From assembly GCF_001010355.1 (NCBI RefSeq), contig NZ_JPLA01000021.1:1-35695 (forward strand): DNA of 35,695 bases, in the 5' to 3' direction. A program made the translations under genes and the position numbers. This DNA is from Dyella japonica DSM 16301. GTDB lineage: Bacteria; Pseudomonadota; Gammaproteobacteria; Xanthomonadales; Rhodanobacteraceae. The notes beneath the pieces were generated by a model, which saw only the letters and a list, made by a program, of their open reading frames with translations, made no database searches and was not told where the DNA came from. Each line of letters begins with the position of its first letter. Positions within the stretch are counted from its first letter, which is position 1. Below, piece by piece: positions 1 to 7,735 of the stretch.

Positions 1-140
1 ACAAGGTGCGCTCCTACAATGTGTACTCAGGAAGCATTGAACCTGCCGATTGGCTATTTGTGGGAGCGCACCCTGTGCGCGACAAACCTACGGAGCGGTA
101 CACCGCAGCGTGGCTGTCGCGCACAGGGTGCGCTCCCACA
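1..140. repeat. REP element pair (BIME-like) plus REP remnant
   Basis: Two 26-base arms, 59-84 and 115-140, are perfect reverse complements around a 30-base spacer. Each arm is a REP unit with a GTGGGA head followed by a GCGCAC-CCT-GTGCGC stem. Bases 1-19 look like the end of another, slightly degenerate right arm. The same unit recurs at 6111-6176, 18354-18436, 23550-23631 and 31740-31764. GTRG-headed REPs are typically mobilised by RAYT transposases; none is encoded in this window. Confidence 0.85.
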
Positions 141-202
141 GACAAGCCGGCGTGGCAAAGGAAAGGAAGGATGCCCAAAGCCGATGCGCAGCGAGGCCCC
201 GC

Positions 203-556
203 TTTAAGTCCTCAGCGATTCGGGCGCGTTGCGCAGCGCTTTGAAGTACCCACTGTGTACCCTCGGAGGTTGTCCCCTGACGGCCTGCCTCAAGCGCTCG
301 GGCTTATCCCAACACAATGCTGCGGGCGTTATCAGGCCATTTTCTTTGGGTTACTTTTCTTTTACTCCGGGCATCCTGCCCTCCGCCCTTCGGGCCGGCT
401 TCGCCGTTCGCACGCGCTCCTGCGCGTGCGTGGGCCAGCAAAAGAAAAGTGACTCGAGCGGCGGCAGCCGTTCGAAACGCCCGCCGCGTAGGCGGCACGC
501 TGGCCTGGAGGCGACAACCGAGCGCAAAGTCACTGGATTCCTGCTTCCGCAGGAAT
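203..556 (+). repeat. Long dispersed repeat, copy 1 (with 68-base extra segment)
   Basis: The segment from 203 to about 546 matches 35420-35695 in the same orientation with scattered substitutions. Copy 1 has an extra segment, 364-431, absent from copy 2. That segment contains a perfect palindrome, 409-417 against 422-430 (CGCACGCGC / GCGCGTGCG, loop TCCT). The insertion sits inside a longer inverted repeat, GTTACTTTTCTTTT against AAAAGAAAAGTGAC. A further hairpin, 537-544 against 549-556 (ATTCCTGC / GCAGGAAT), lies at the right edge. Open frames across it (for example 6-452) lack conserved protein features and are probably spurious. The rest of 141-710 holds no gene I can support. Confidence 0.85.
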
Positions 557-710
557 GACGAGCAAAAGAGCGGCCTGCGACGGGACGACGAACGCGTGAC
601 AAACGCCAACCCACCATCGTTCCCCTCCCATGACGCATCGTTCACCCCACGCACGCTGCAATTCCCCCGCAAATCCCTAACCTATGGTGGTCCCCCCGAG
701 GTACGCCACC

Positions 711-1511
711 ATGACCACGCTCCCCAGCCTCTACATCTCCCACGGTTCGCCCATGACAGCGATCCAGCCGCGTCGCGTGGGCGAGCGGCTGGCGGAGCTT
801 GCGCGTGAGCTGCCGCGGCCCAGAGCCATCGTGATTGCCACAGCGCACTGGCTGGCGCGCCAGCCTCACGTGGGGGGTGCCACGCGGCCGGAAACCATCC
901 ACGATTTCTATGGTTTTCCGCAGGCGCTGTTCGATATCCAGTATCCGGCGAAGGGCGACCCGGCACTCGCCGCGCATGTCACCGAACTGCTCGACAAGGC
1001 GGGCCTGCCGACCACGCTGGATCCCACGCAGGGGCTGGACCACGGCGCCTGGGTGCCGTTGCGCCTGCTCTATCCGAATGCCGACATCCCGGTCGTGCCA
1101 CTCTCCATCCAGCCGCAGCTTGGGCCCGCGCATCAATTCGCGGTCGGCCGCGCGTTGGCACCGTTGCGCAACGATGGTGTGCTGGTGATCGGTTCGGGCA
1201 GCATCACGCACAACCTGCACGATTTTCGCGCCGGTTACAGCGAGGAACGCGAGGCGCCGTACGTACGCCCCTTCATCGAATGGATCGAGAACAAATTGTC
1301 CGAGGGTGATGTACCCGCCCTGCTCGACTATCGCCGCCAGGCGCCGTTTGCCGAAAGCGCGCATCCCACCGACGAACACCTGCTGCCGCTGTTCGTGGCG
1401 CTGGGCGCGGCGGGTGAGGACTCGCACGCCCAGCGCATCGATGCCGGCATCGAATACGGCCTGCTGGCGATGGACATCTACCGTTTCGACAACGCCGTCA
1501 CTTCACGATGA
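711..1511 (+). CDS. ygiD: DODA-type extradiol aromatic ring-opening dioxygenase (YgiD-like)
   Basis: A 266-residue protein of the LigB/DODA superfamily. The family includes E. coli YgiD, which opens the ring of 4,5-DOPA-type catechols with a single metal ion. Family signatures seen are SHGSPM near residue 10, ATAHW near 43, DHGAWVPL near 112 and GSGSITHNL near 170; the histidines in these blocks are the expected metal and catalytic ligands. Length fits the family (about 260). The ATG at 711 is preferred over the in-frame ATG at 684 because GAGG lies at 698-701 and the protein then starts just ahead of the conserved SHGSPM. It converges on the cupredoxin gene and overlaps its 3' end by 14 bases. 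The true substrate cannot be read from the sequence. Confidence 0.88.
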   Translation: MTTLPSLYISHGSPMTAIQPRRVGERLAELARELPRPRAIVIATAHWLARQPHVGGATRPETIHDFYGFPQALFDIQYPAKGDPALAAHVTELLDKAGLPTTLDPTQGLDHGAWVPLRLLYPNADIPVVPLSIQPQLGPAHQFAVGRALAPLRNDGVLVIGSGSITHNLHDFRAGYSEEREAPYVRPFIEWIENKLSEGDVPALLDYRRQAPFAESAHPTDEHLLPLFVALGAAGEDSHAQRIDAGIEYGLLAMDIYRFDNAVTSR

Positions 1512-1854
1512 TCGTGCCCACCATCATCGGATGGATGGCGCAGTAATAGGTATACGTGCCAGCGTGATCGAACGTGATGGCGTAGCTGTCGCTGGTATCC
1601 AACGCTTTTGACGTCGCAAACTGGTTGCCCGCGCTGACTACCACGTGTGGCTCTTCATCAAGATTGGTCCACACCACGCGCGTGCCCGCCGTAATGGTCA
1701 AGGTTTTCGGGGCAAACGCGAAATCCTTGATGTCCACCGTGGTGGGCTTGGCGGGCGCGCTTTTCGCTGCATTGGCAGCAAGCGCTGGCGAGGTGGTCGC
1801 AGCGGCCACCACCAAGGTCGTGATCACCGACAGAGACCATGACATCACGTTCAT
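1498..1854 (-). CDS. Secreted cupredoxin (type 1 blue copper protein)
   Basis: A 118-residue protein with a cleavable signal peptide (about residues 1-26, ending SPALAANA) and one plastocyanin/amicyanin-like domain. Type 1 copper ligands are visible: His in EEPHVV and Cys, His, Met in YYCAIHPMM. It is expected to be a periplasmic one-electron carrier. The start at 1854 is fixed by an ATGA overlap with the stop of the metallophosphoesterase gene and by GGAGGTG just upstream, so the two genes are translationally coupled. It therefore belongs to the operon driven by the GGAATA-N17-GTAT promoter at 2844-2870 and probably to the regulon of the ECF sigma factor at 2931. Its electron partner is unknown. 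Confidence 0.9.
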   Translation of the reverse strand: MNVMSWSLSVITTLVVAAATTSPALAANAAKSAPAKPTTVDIKDFAFAPKTLTITAGTRVVWTNLDEEPHVVVSAGNQFATSKALDTSDSYAITFDHAGTYTYYCAIHPMMVGTIIVK

Positions 1855-2792
1855 GCCATCACCTCCTCGGTCACGGCCAGTGCATGGTTGCCCTGCACGT
1901 GGCGCACGTCGCGTATGCCCAGATAGCGGTGCAAGTCGTTCGGCGCGACGTCCTTCATCGGTCCCGGCGCGGGCGCCGCGCCGGGTGCAGGCTGCGGATA
2001 AGCGGTGGAGCGCGCGGTGTAGAACGTGATGCTGCCTTCGACCTTCTGCTGGATCTGATGGATGTGGCCGTTGAGCACGCTCACCGAACCGAAGCGGCGC
2101 AGATAGCCCACCGCTTCGTTGCTGTCGTCGGTGCCCCAGCCCCAGTCCGGATAAAGCGGCCATAGCGGCATATGCGCGAACACCACCAGCGGCGTCTCAG
2201 CTGAAAGTCCGGCGAGATCCTTCTTCAGCCAGGCCAGCTGATCGGCGCCGAGCGAGCCCAGGCCGCCGGCTTTCAGATTCAGCACGTTGATGAGTCCCAC
2301 GAAATGCACGCCGTGGTGGTCGAAGCTGTACCACCCGCCGCTCTGCTGGCGTTCGCCAAAGCGGCGGAAAAACTCGGCGCCGTTGTCGCCGATCACGTCG
2401 TGTTCGCCGGGCACGTAGAACACCTTGGCCATGCGCGCGTCCTGCATGATGCCGGACAGTGCGTCGAATTCCTCCGGTCGCGACAGATGTGTGAGGTCGC
2501 CCGTGTGCAGCACGAAGTCAGGCTCCTTCTTCTGCGCATTGATCATCGCCAGCGACTGGCGCAGCGTGCCGGCCACGTCCATGTTCGGCGCCTTGTGAAA
2601 GCCGATATGCGAATCGCTGATCTGCACGAAGCTGAAGGCGGAGTCGGCGGCGGTGGCCGCACCCTGGGCGTTCAGCGGCTGGGCCTTCAATACGCCACCG
2701 TGCATCATCCATAGCGTGCCGGCACCGGCCCATGCCATGCATTTGAGGAACTGGCGGCGGCCGCCGGCCTCGAGGTCTTGAATGTCGTCCAT
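1851..2792 (-). CDS. Tat-exported calcineurin-like metallophosphoesterase
   Basis: A 313-residue protein. A twin-arginine signal (RRQFLKCMAWAG, residues 12-23) precedes a calcineurin-type phosphoesterase domain from about residue 50. Motifs in order are DSHIGF (metal site), HTGDLTH, PGEHD, FAHMPLW and NGHIHQ, the normal dinuclear-metal set. The block usually reading GNH(D/E) reads GEHD, so the metal-bridging Asn is replaced by Glu. The ATG at 2792 follows GGAGAT and puts the Tat motif at the right depth; the frame open to 3302 is fortuitous. It is the first gene of an operon with the cupredoxin and diverges from the ECF sigma gene. Substrate unknown; periplasmic location is inferred from the Tat signal. 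Confidence 0.87.
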   Translation of the reverse strand: MDDIQDLEAGGRRQFLKCMAWAGAGTLWMMHGGVLKAQPLNAQGAATAADSAFSFVQISDSHIGFHKAPNMDVAGTLRQSLAMINAQKKEPDFVLHTGDLTHLSRPEEFDALSGIMQDARMAKVFYVPGEHDVIGDNGAEFFRRFGERQQSGGWYSFDHHGVHFVGLINVLNLKAGGLGSLGADQLAWLKKDLAGLSAETPLVVFAHMPLWPLYPDWGWGTDDSNEAVGYLRRFGSVSVLNGHIHQIQQKVEGSITFYTARSTAYPQPAPGAAPAPGPMKDVAPNDLHRYLGIRDVRHVQGNHALAVTEEVMA

Positions 2793-2843
2793 CGTCGGAT
2801 CTCCGCTGGTGGCGGCAGACACTGCGCCCGCGCCTAAAGCCCA

Positions 2844-2870
2844 ATACCCGGCGATGCGCCGGTCTATTCC
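2844..2870 (-). promoter_or_regulatory. Predicted ECF sigma promoter for the metallophosphoesterase-cupredoxin operon
   Basis: On the - strand GGAATA (2870-2865), 17 bases, then GTAT (2847-2844). The identical arrangement drives the divergent sigma gene at 2896-2922. The predicted transcript starts near 2837, about 45 bases ahead of the ATG at 2792. Assignment to the neighbouring sigma factor is inference. Confidence 0.65.
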
Positions 2871-2895
2871 CGGCACGTGCCGCGAAATCCGCGTT

Positions 2896-2922
2896 GGAAT
2901 AAAGTGGCTGGAACCGGGGTAT
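2896..2922 (+). promoter_or_regulatory. Predicted autoregulatory ECF sigma promoter; leaderless mRNA likely
   Basis: GGAATA (2896-2901), 17 bases, then GTAT (2919-2922). A start about seven bases after the -10 element falls at 2929-2931, i.e. on the ATG of the sigma gene, so the message would be leaderless or nearly so. The matching divergent element lies at 2844-2870. Confidence 0.65.
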
Positions 2923-2930
2923 ACCCACTT

Positions 2931-3503
2931 ATGCCAGCCGAGCCGACCACCAGCCTGAGAGCCGCCGATGCCGCACGAAGCGCTCGCTTCGAGGCGCAGG
3001 TGGTGCCGTACCTGGACGCGGCCTACAACCTCGCGCACTGGCTCGCACGCAACCCCAGTGACGCGCAGGATGTGGTGCAGGAATCCATGCTGCGTGCGCT
3101 GCGCTATTTCGACAGCTTCCGCGGCGGCGATGTGCGTGTGTGGCTGCTGGCCATCGTGCGCAACACGTTCTACACACTGCGCAGTCGCACGCCGCAGGAT
3201 GCGCTGCATGACGAACTGGACGAGGCCGTGCATCCACTTATCGACGACGGCCCGTCGCCCGAAACGCTCACCCTGCTCGCCGTCGACGTCGGCGCACTGC
3301 AATCGGCATTGGAACGGTTGCCGGCGCCTCTGCGCGAAATACTCGTACTGCGTGAACTCGAAGAATGCTCATACAAGGAAATCGCGGGCATCACCGGACA
3401 GAAGATCGGCACGGTGATGTCCCGTCTGGCCCGCGCCCGCGATCGCTTGCGGGCCGAACTCACCTGCCGGCCCAAGGAGGTACGCCGTCATGATGTGCGA
3501 TGA
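2931..3503 (+). CDS. ECF-family RNA polymerase sigma factor
   Basis: A 190-residue sigma-70 family protein with only regions 2 and 4. Region 2 spans roughly residues 18-85 (DAQDVVQESMLRALRYFDSFRGG...VRVWLLAIVRN) and region 4 about 120-175 (LERLPAPLREILVLRELEECSYKEIAGI...GTVMSRLARARDRL), ending in the helix-turn-helix that reads the -35 element. The ATG at 2931 is chosen over 2877 because the predicted promoter (2896-2922) lies between them and the 2877 start would be untranscribed. The zinc-finger anti-sigma gene follows with a 14-base overlap. It is expected to drive itself and the divergent metallophosphoesterase-cupredoxin genes. The inducing signal is unknown; the copper protein in its regulon makes redox or metal stress plausible. 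Confidence 0.92.
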   Translation: MPAEPTTSLRAADAARSARFEAQVVPYLDAAYNLAHWLARNPSDAQDVVQESMLRALRYFDSFRGGDVRVWLLAIVRNTFYTLRSRTPQDALHDELDEAVHPLIDDGPSPETLTLLAVDVGALQSALERLPAPLREILVLRELEECSYKEIAGITGQKIGTVMSRLARARDRLRAELTCRPKEVRRHDVR

Positions 3504-4275
3504 CGCTGGGCTGCTGCTGCACGCCTATCTCGACGACGAACTGGATGCTGCCAGCAGCGCGGCCGTGGCTCGCCACCTGCACGACTGCAGCGCGTGCAAG
3601 GCCCGTTACGAGACTTACGCCATCATGCAGAAGGCCTTGTCCGAACCGGCGCTGTATCGTCGCGCACCGGATGCGTTGCGCGCCCAATGGACGACGCCCG
3701 TGGCGCCGGCGGCGGCGTCAAAGGTAACGCCGATAACCGTGCGGCGACGCACGCCGGTGGCGTTCGCGGCGGCAGCGGGTTTTGCCGCGGCGGTGCTGCT
3801 CTCCGTACCGGCGTGGCTGCACTGGCTGCCCTCGCGCGGCGCGGACAATGCAATTGTCGCCCAGGCGATTGCCGGCCATCTTCGCTCACTGCAGGGCGAG
3901 CACCTGCTGGACGTGGTGTCGACCGACCAGCACACGGTCAAGCCGTGGTTCGAGGGCAAGCTCGATTTCTCGCCGCGGGTGAAGGACCTGGCCCCCGAAG
4001 GTTTTCCGCTGGTGGGCGGCCGCCTTGATGCACTCGATGGCCATAGCGTGGCCGCACTGATCTACAAGCGCCGCCTGCACGTGATCAACCTGTTCCAGTG
4101 GCCCGCCGAGAATGGTTCGGCCACGCAGGTCGCCACGCAGGAGCACGGTTACACCGTGATCCGCTGGACCGGCGACGGCATGCACTACGTGGTGATCTCG
4201 GACGTCAACGAAGGGGATCTGAAGCAGTTCGTGCTGGCCTTCCAGAACGAGGCCAATCCGCTGATGGCGCGCTGA
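3490..4275 (+). CDS. Zinc-finger transmembrane anti-sigma factor
   Basis: A 261-residue protein. The N-terminal 40 residues form a zf-HC2/ZAS domain with the His29-x3-Cys33-x2-Cys36 signature, which in this family wraps the cognate sigma factor. One membrane helix lies at about residues 89-112, followed by an extracytoplasmic domain of about 150 residues with no motif I recognise. Topology is therefore sensor outside, sigma-binding inside. The start is supported by AAGGAGG ending nine bases before the ATG at 3490; a second ATG follows directly at 3493. The gene overlaps the end of the sigma gene by 14 bases, typical of a coupled sigma/anti-sigma pair. ZAS domains can release sigma on thiol oxidation or after proteolysis; which applies here is unknown. 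Confidence 0.88.
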   Translation: MMCDDAGLLLHAYLDDELDAASSAAVARHLHDCSACKARYETYAIMQKALSEPALYRRAPDALRAQWTTPVAPAAASKVTPITVRRRTPVAFAAAAGFAAAVLLSVPAWLHWLPSRGADNAIVAQAIAGHLRSLQGEHLLDVVSTDQHTVKPWFEGKLDFSPRVKDLAPEGFPLVGGRLDALDGHSVAALIYKRRLHVINLFQWPAENGSATQVATQEHGYTVIRWTGDGMHYVVISDVNEGDLKQFVLAFQNEANPLMAR

Positions 4276-4277
4276 AC

Positions 4278-4640
4278 TCAGTCGCCGGACACGGCCAGCG
4301 GCCAGTGTTCCGGCGTGAGCGGCGGCAGGCCGTGGCCCAGCCGCGCCTTGTCGCACTGGGCGCTGGGACGGCCGAACTCCCACGACGGTTCCACCTCGCG
4401 GCACACCGAAGGCCGGCGCTCGTAGATGCCGCAATGGGCCGCCGTCCCCACCGTGCCCTGCAGGGCCACGCAGCGTGGCCGCGAGGCCTGGGTGCCTCGC
4501 ATGACCAGGCGATGGGGATCGAGCGTCTCGGTGAGCTCTGGCGGCACCACCCCATCCAGCGACGCGTCCGCCTCCGACCAATGGAAGGCCACGCGGAAAT
4601 AGGCGCAACAGGCACCGCAACTGAGGCAGGGATGCAACAT
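4278..4640 (-). CDS. YkgJ-family cysteine cluster protein
   Basis: A 120-residue soluble protein starting with the family hallmark CLSCGACC (residues 5-12), followed by further conserved cysteines in PRCVAL, HCGIYERRPSVC and AQCDKAR. In the YkgJ/CxxCxxCC family (UPF0153) these are thought to bind zinc or an iron-sulfur cluster. The biochemical role is not established. The ATG at 4640 puts the Cys cluster right at the N terminus as in homologues; no strong Shine-Dalgarno is visible. It is convergent with the anti-sigma gene, with only two bases between stops, and lies downstream of the metallopeptidase gene, separated by a hairpin. Confidence 0.85.
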   Translation of the reverse strand: MLHPCLSCGACCAYFRVAFHWSEADASLDGVVPPELTETLDPHRLVMRGTQASRPRCVALQGTVGTAAHCGIYERRPSVCREVEPSWEFGRPSAQCDKARLGHGLPPLTPEHWPLAVSGD

Positions 4641-4695
4641 GCAGATCGTTCGAAGGCGCACCCCGAGGCGCGCAGGCGAGCATTCTAGAACGCCG

Positions 4696-4716
4696 AAGGC
4701 CCGCATGGCGGGCCTT
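4696..4716 (-). terminator. Hairpin downstream of the metallopeptidase gene
   Basis: A perfect nine-base stem, 4696-4704 with 4708-4716 (AAGGCCCGC / GCGGGCCTT), and a three-base loop, 16 bases after the stop of the metallopeptidase gene. The following - strand sequence is only weakly T-rich, so it may be a partial terminator or an mRNA-stabilising stem. Confidence 0.5.
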
Positions 4717-4731
4717 GGACGTGCTTGGCGC

Positions 4732-5598
4732 TTAGGGCTCGCCGGCGAAGGTGTTACAGCTGGCGATATCGCCGCTCTGGAAGCCGGCGGTGAACCACTT
4801 CACGCGCTGCGCCGAGGTGCCATGCGTGAACGAGTCCGGCACCACCCTGCCCTGCGCCTGCTGCTGGAGCGCGTCGTCGCCGATCTTGCTGGCGGCGTTG
4901 AGCGCCGATTCGATATCGCCCGGCTGCAGCCACTGCAGGCGCTGCTGGCTGTGGTTGGCCCAGACGCCGGCGAAACAGTCGGCCTGCAGTTCCTGGCGCA
5001 CCGACAAGCCATCGGCGCCTTCCATCCGTGCACCACGACGGCGCGCCTGCTCCACCTGATCGAATACGCCGAGCAGGTTCTGCACGTGATGGCCCACCTC
5101 GTGGGCAATCACATAGGCACGGGCGAAATCGCCGGCGGCGTGGAAGCGGTTTTGCAGCTCCTCGAAAAACGCCACGTCGAGGTAAACCTTCTGGTCGCCG
5201 GGGCAATAGAACGGCCCCACCGCGGTGGACGCCGCACCGCAGGCGGTACGCACCCCGCCGCTGAACAAGTCCAGCTTGGGATCGACGTATTGCCGTCCGT
5301 GCGCGGTGAAGATGTCGCTCCAGGTTTTCTCGGTGGATCCAAGAATCGCGCTGACAAAATCCTTGGTCTGCGGATCGACATTGGCCGGCTGTCCACTCGG
5401 CGCGGCAACTTGCTGCCCTCCGCTGTCGACCTGGCTCAGCAGAGCGGTCGGATCCTTGAAAAACACCAGGCCGAGGATCGCCAGAATGACGATGCCACCA
5501 ATGCCCAAGCCGCGACCGCCGCCGAAACGGGGACCGCCACCACCACCGCCGCTGTCGACCTCGACGTTCTGACTCCGTTCGCCTTTCTGCCAATCCAT
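4732..5598 (-). CDS. ypfJ: YpfJ-type neutral zinc metallopeptidase, membrane-anchored
   Basis: A 288-residue protein of the putative neutral zinc metallopeptidase family (E. coli YpfJ). The N terminus is MDWQKGERSQNVE, then a Gly-rich linker, one membrane helix (GIGGIVILAILGLVFF, about residues 33-48) and the catalytic domain. The zinc-binding HEVGHH lies near residue 163, preceded by CPGDQKVYLDVAFF and followed by ELQADCFAGVW, which supplies the third ligand region. The ATG at 5598 is preferred to 5616 because GCGAGGG lies eight bases upstream and because homologues start with M-x-WQ. Cellular substrate unknown. It is monocistronic, divergent from the MAPEG gene, and ends before a hairpin at 4696-4716. 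Confidence 0.88.
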   Translation of the reverse strand: MDWQKGERSQNVEVDSGGGGGGPRFGGGRGLGIGGIVILAILGLVFFKDPTALLSQVDSGGQQVAAPSGQPANVDPQTKDFVSAILGSTEKTWSDIFTAHGRQYVDPKLDLFSGGVRTACGAASTAVGPFYCPGDQKVYLDVAFFEELQNRFHAAGDFARAYVIAHEVGHHVQNLLGVFDQVEQARRRGARMEGADGLSVRQELQADCFAGVWANHSQQRLQWLQPGDIESALNAASKIGDDALQQQAQGRVVPDSFTHGTSAQRVKWFTAGFQSGDIASCNTFAGEP

Positions 5599-5706
5599 AG
5601 GAAGGCCCTCGCTCATCCAACGATGGCAAGACGATAACCCCTCGCGCCCCCTCCCGCCATTGGCACGCGATGGCTACAGTGGGCGACCTTTCCGCGAGTA
5701 CCCGCC

Positions 5707-6102
5707 ATGATCCAGCATCTGCCCGCCGTCGTCGTCCTGCTGACGGTCCTGCTCCAGTTCGGCACCGTCTGGGCCACCGGGCATGCACGCGAGAAATACG
5801 GCGTGAAGGCGCCGGCCATCGACGGGCATCCGGCGTTCGAGCGCGCCTGGCGAGTGCAGATGAACACGCTGGAATCGACCGTGATCTTCCTGCCCACCCT
5901 GTGGCTGGCGGTGCAGTACGGCTATCCGCTGTGGGCTGGCGTGGCGGGTCTGGTCTGGGTGGCTGGCCGCGTGTGGTACGCGGTCGCTTACCTGCAGGAC
6001 GCGGCGAAGCGGGGACCGGGGTTCATGGTGTCTTCGATGGCGTGGGGCGTGACGCTGGTGCTGGGCGTTATCGGGTTGGGGCGCGCGCTTTTGATCGGCT
6101 GA
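5707..6102 (+). CDS. MAPEG-family membrane protein
   Basis: A 131-residue integral membrane protein with four hydrophobic segments (about residues 4-24, 57-74, 77-95 and 107-128). It has the family-typical ERAWRVQMNTLE block (residues 45-56) and VWYAVAY near 88. MAPEG proteins are trimeric membrane enzymes, often glutathione transferases or peroxidases acting on lipophilic electrophiles; bacterial members are largely uncharacterised. The gene stands alone: its 5' side faces the divergent metallopeptidase and its 3' side faces the TerC-family gene across a REP palindrome (6111-6176), which may act as a shared 3' stabiliser. Family assignment is firm; catalytic activity is not. Confidence 0.87.
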   Translation: MIQHLPAVVVLLTVLLQFGTVWATGHAREKYGVKAPAIDGHPAFERAWRVQMNTLESTVIFLPTLWLAVQYGYPLWAGVAGLVWVAGRVWYAVAYLQDAAKRGPGFMVSSMAWGVTLVLGVIGLGRALLIG

Positions 6103-6110
6103 GGCTAAAG

Positions 6111-6176
6111 GCGTCGCGCACAGGGTGCGCTCCCACAACTGCCTTGCCCTGTGGGAGCGCACCCTGTGCGCGACGC
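6111..6176. repeat. REP inverted pair between convergent genes
   Basis: A perfect 27-base inverted repeat, 6111-6137 with 6150-6176, around a 12-base loop. It is the tightest REP pair in the window and starts nine bases after the MAPEG stop and ends six bases before the stop of the convergent TerC-family gene. The position suggests a shared 3'-end structure for both transcripts. Confidence 0.9.
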
Positions 6177-6181
6177 TGGCC

Positions 6182-7735
6182 TCATTCGATCGGATTCACC
6201 TTAAGCCGCTCGATGCGTGCGCCGTCCATCGCCACCACTTCGAAACGCAGGCCTTCGCTGGTGAAGGCATCGCCCGCGCCGGGCAGACGCCCCAACTGCT
6301 GCAGCACGTAGCCGGCCAGGGTGGAAAAACTGTCATCGCCGGTGAGCTTGAAACCGAGCAGGTGTTCGACGCGGCGCAGGTCGAGGCTGGCATCGAGCAG
6401 CCAGCTGCCATCGGTCTCCTGCACGGCGGCGGGATCACCGCTTTCATCGTCGGGAAACTCGCCCGCGATCACTTCGAGCACATCGGTGGGCGTGACCAGA
6501 CCGAGCACGCTGCCGTATTCGTCCACCACCAGCGCCACCTGCAGCGGCGAGCGGCGGAATTCCTCGATCAGGCGCAGCACGCTGAGCGATTCGAGCACGG
6601 TCAGCGGTTTGCGCACGACCTGATCCACGTCGATATGGCCATGCTCAAGCAGGCTCGCCAGCAGGTCACGCGAGGATGCCACGCCGACCAGCTGGTCCAA
6701 GTCGTCGCCCGCTACCGGCAGCCACGCATGACTGGACGCAGTGACTTCCGCGCGCAGCTGTTCGACGTTTTCGCGCGGGTCGATCCAGTTGATTTCCGGC
6801 CGCGGCGTCATGATGGAACGCACCGGCCGGTGCGCCAGATCCAGCACGCCCTGCACCATCGCCAGCTCGTCCTTGCCGAACATGGCCACGTTGCCTTCGG
6901 GATTGGCCGCGGTGGCCTTGGGCGCGACATCTTCGTCGTCGCCGCCAGCACCCAGCAGGTTCAGCACCGCCAGCGCGGTGCGATCGCGCAGCGTGCGCGC
7001 GCTGCCCAGCAGGCTGCGCTGGCGATTGCGGCGCATAGTCTGGTTGAACGCCTCGATCAGGATCGAGAAGCCGATCGCCGCGTACAGATAACCCTTGGGG
7101 ATATGAAAGCCGAAGCCTTCCGCCACCAGGCTGAAACCAATCATCAGCAGGAAGGACAGGCACAGGATCACGACCGTCGGCCGCGCATTGACGAAGCTGG
7201 TGAGCGGCTTGCTGGCACTGATCATCAGGATCATCGCCACCACCACGGCGATCATCATCACCGACAGATGATCGACCATGCCCACCGCGGTGATCACCGA
7301 GTCGATCGAGAACACCGCATCGAGTGCGACGATCTGCGCGACCACCAGCCAGAAACGCGCCGGTGCGCGCTTGGCCGCGTCGTCATGATCGGCCGCTTCC
7401 AGGCGTTCGTGCAGCTCCACCGTCGCTTTGAACAACAGGAAGGCGCCGCCCAGCAACAGGATGATGTCGCGCCACGAGAACGACACGGCGCCCAGCGTCA
7501 GCACGGGCGTGGTGAGCTTCACCAGCCATGACATCGCACCCAGCAGGGCCAGTCGCATGACCAGGGCCAGCAAGAGGCCGAGCACGCGGGCCTTGTCGCG
7601 TTCCTTGGCCTGCAGTTTGTCGGCGAGGATCGCGATGAAGACGAGATTGTCGATGCCAAGCACGATCTCCAGCACCACGAGGGTGAGTAGACCTGCCCAG
7701 ACAGTCGGGTCGGACAGCCAGTCAAATGCAAACAT
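6182..7735 (-). CDS. TerC-family membrane protein with CBS pair and CorC/HlyC domain
   Basis: A 517-residue protein of the YoaE/YegH architecture. Residues 1-240 are a TerC domain with about seven membrane helices and the acidic motifs [11 protein letters not shown] (about 22-32) and DAVFSIDSV (about 145). Two CBS domains follow (about 305-425; [12 protein letters not shown], then [14 protein letters not shown]), then a CorC_HlyC domain to the C terminus. TerC proteins are implicated in metal-ion efflux, notably manganese, and CBS/CorC domains suggest nucleotide-regulated transport; the ion here is not proven. The ATG at 7735 is the only sensible start, yet the Shine-Dalgarno AAGGAGG lies 24 bases upstream, with a five-base-pair hairpin between them. 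It converges with the MAPEG gene and diverges from the CPBP gene. Confidence 0.88.
   Translation of the reverse strand: MFAFDWLSDPTVWAGLLTLVVLEIVLGIDNLVFIAILADKLQAKERDKARVLGLLLALVMRLALLGAMSWLVKLTTPVLTLGAVSFSWRDIILLLGGAFLLFKATVELHERLEAADHDDAAKRAPARFWLVVAQIVALDAVFSIDSVITAVGMVDHLSVMMIAVVVAMILMISASKPLTSFVNARPTVVILCLSFLLMIGFSLVAEGFGFHIPKGYLYAAIGFSILIEAFNQTMRRNRQRSLLGSARTLRDRTALAVLNLLGAGGDDEDVAPKATAANPEGNVAMFGKDELAMVQGVLDLAHRPVRSIMTPRPEINWIDPRENVEQLRAEVTASSHAWLPVAGDDLDQLVGVASSRDLLASLLEHGHIDVDQVVRKPLTVLESLSVLRLIEEFRRSPLQVALVVDEYGSVLGLVTPTDVLEVIAGEFPDDESGDPAAVQETDGSWLLDASLDLRRVEHLLGFKLTGDDSFSTLAGYVLQQLGRLPGAGDAFTSEGLRFEVVAMDGARIERLKVNPIE

Noticed and set aside
59..140. REP arms as a CRISPR array or attachment site
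   Set aside because: Units are inverted pairs scattered over the window, not regularly spaced direct repeats, and there are no cas or integrase genes.
6..558. Frames reading through the first dispersed repeat
   Set aside because: They coincide with the repeat, change frame between its two copies and show no protein feature; likely spurious.
6125..7531. Long + strand frame opposite the TerC/CBS gene
   Set aside because: His/Arg/Gln-rich translation with no domain; it is the antisense shadow of a well-supported gene, as expected in high-GC DNA. The frames at 15808-17583 (-) and 20746-23289 (+) were rejected for the same reason.
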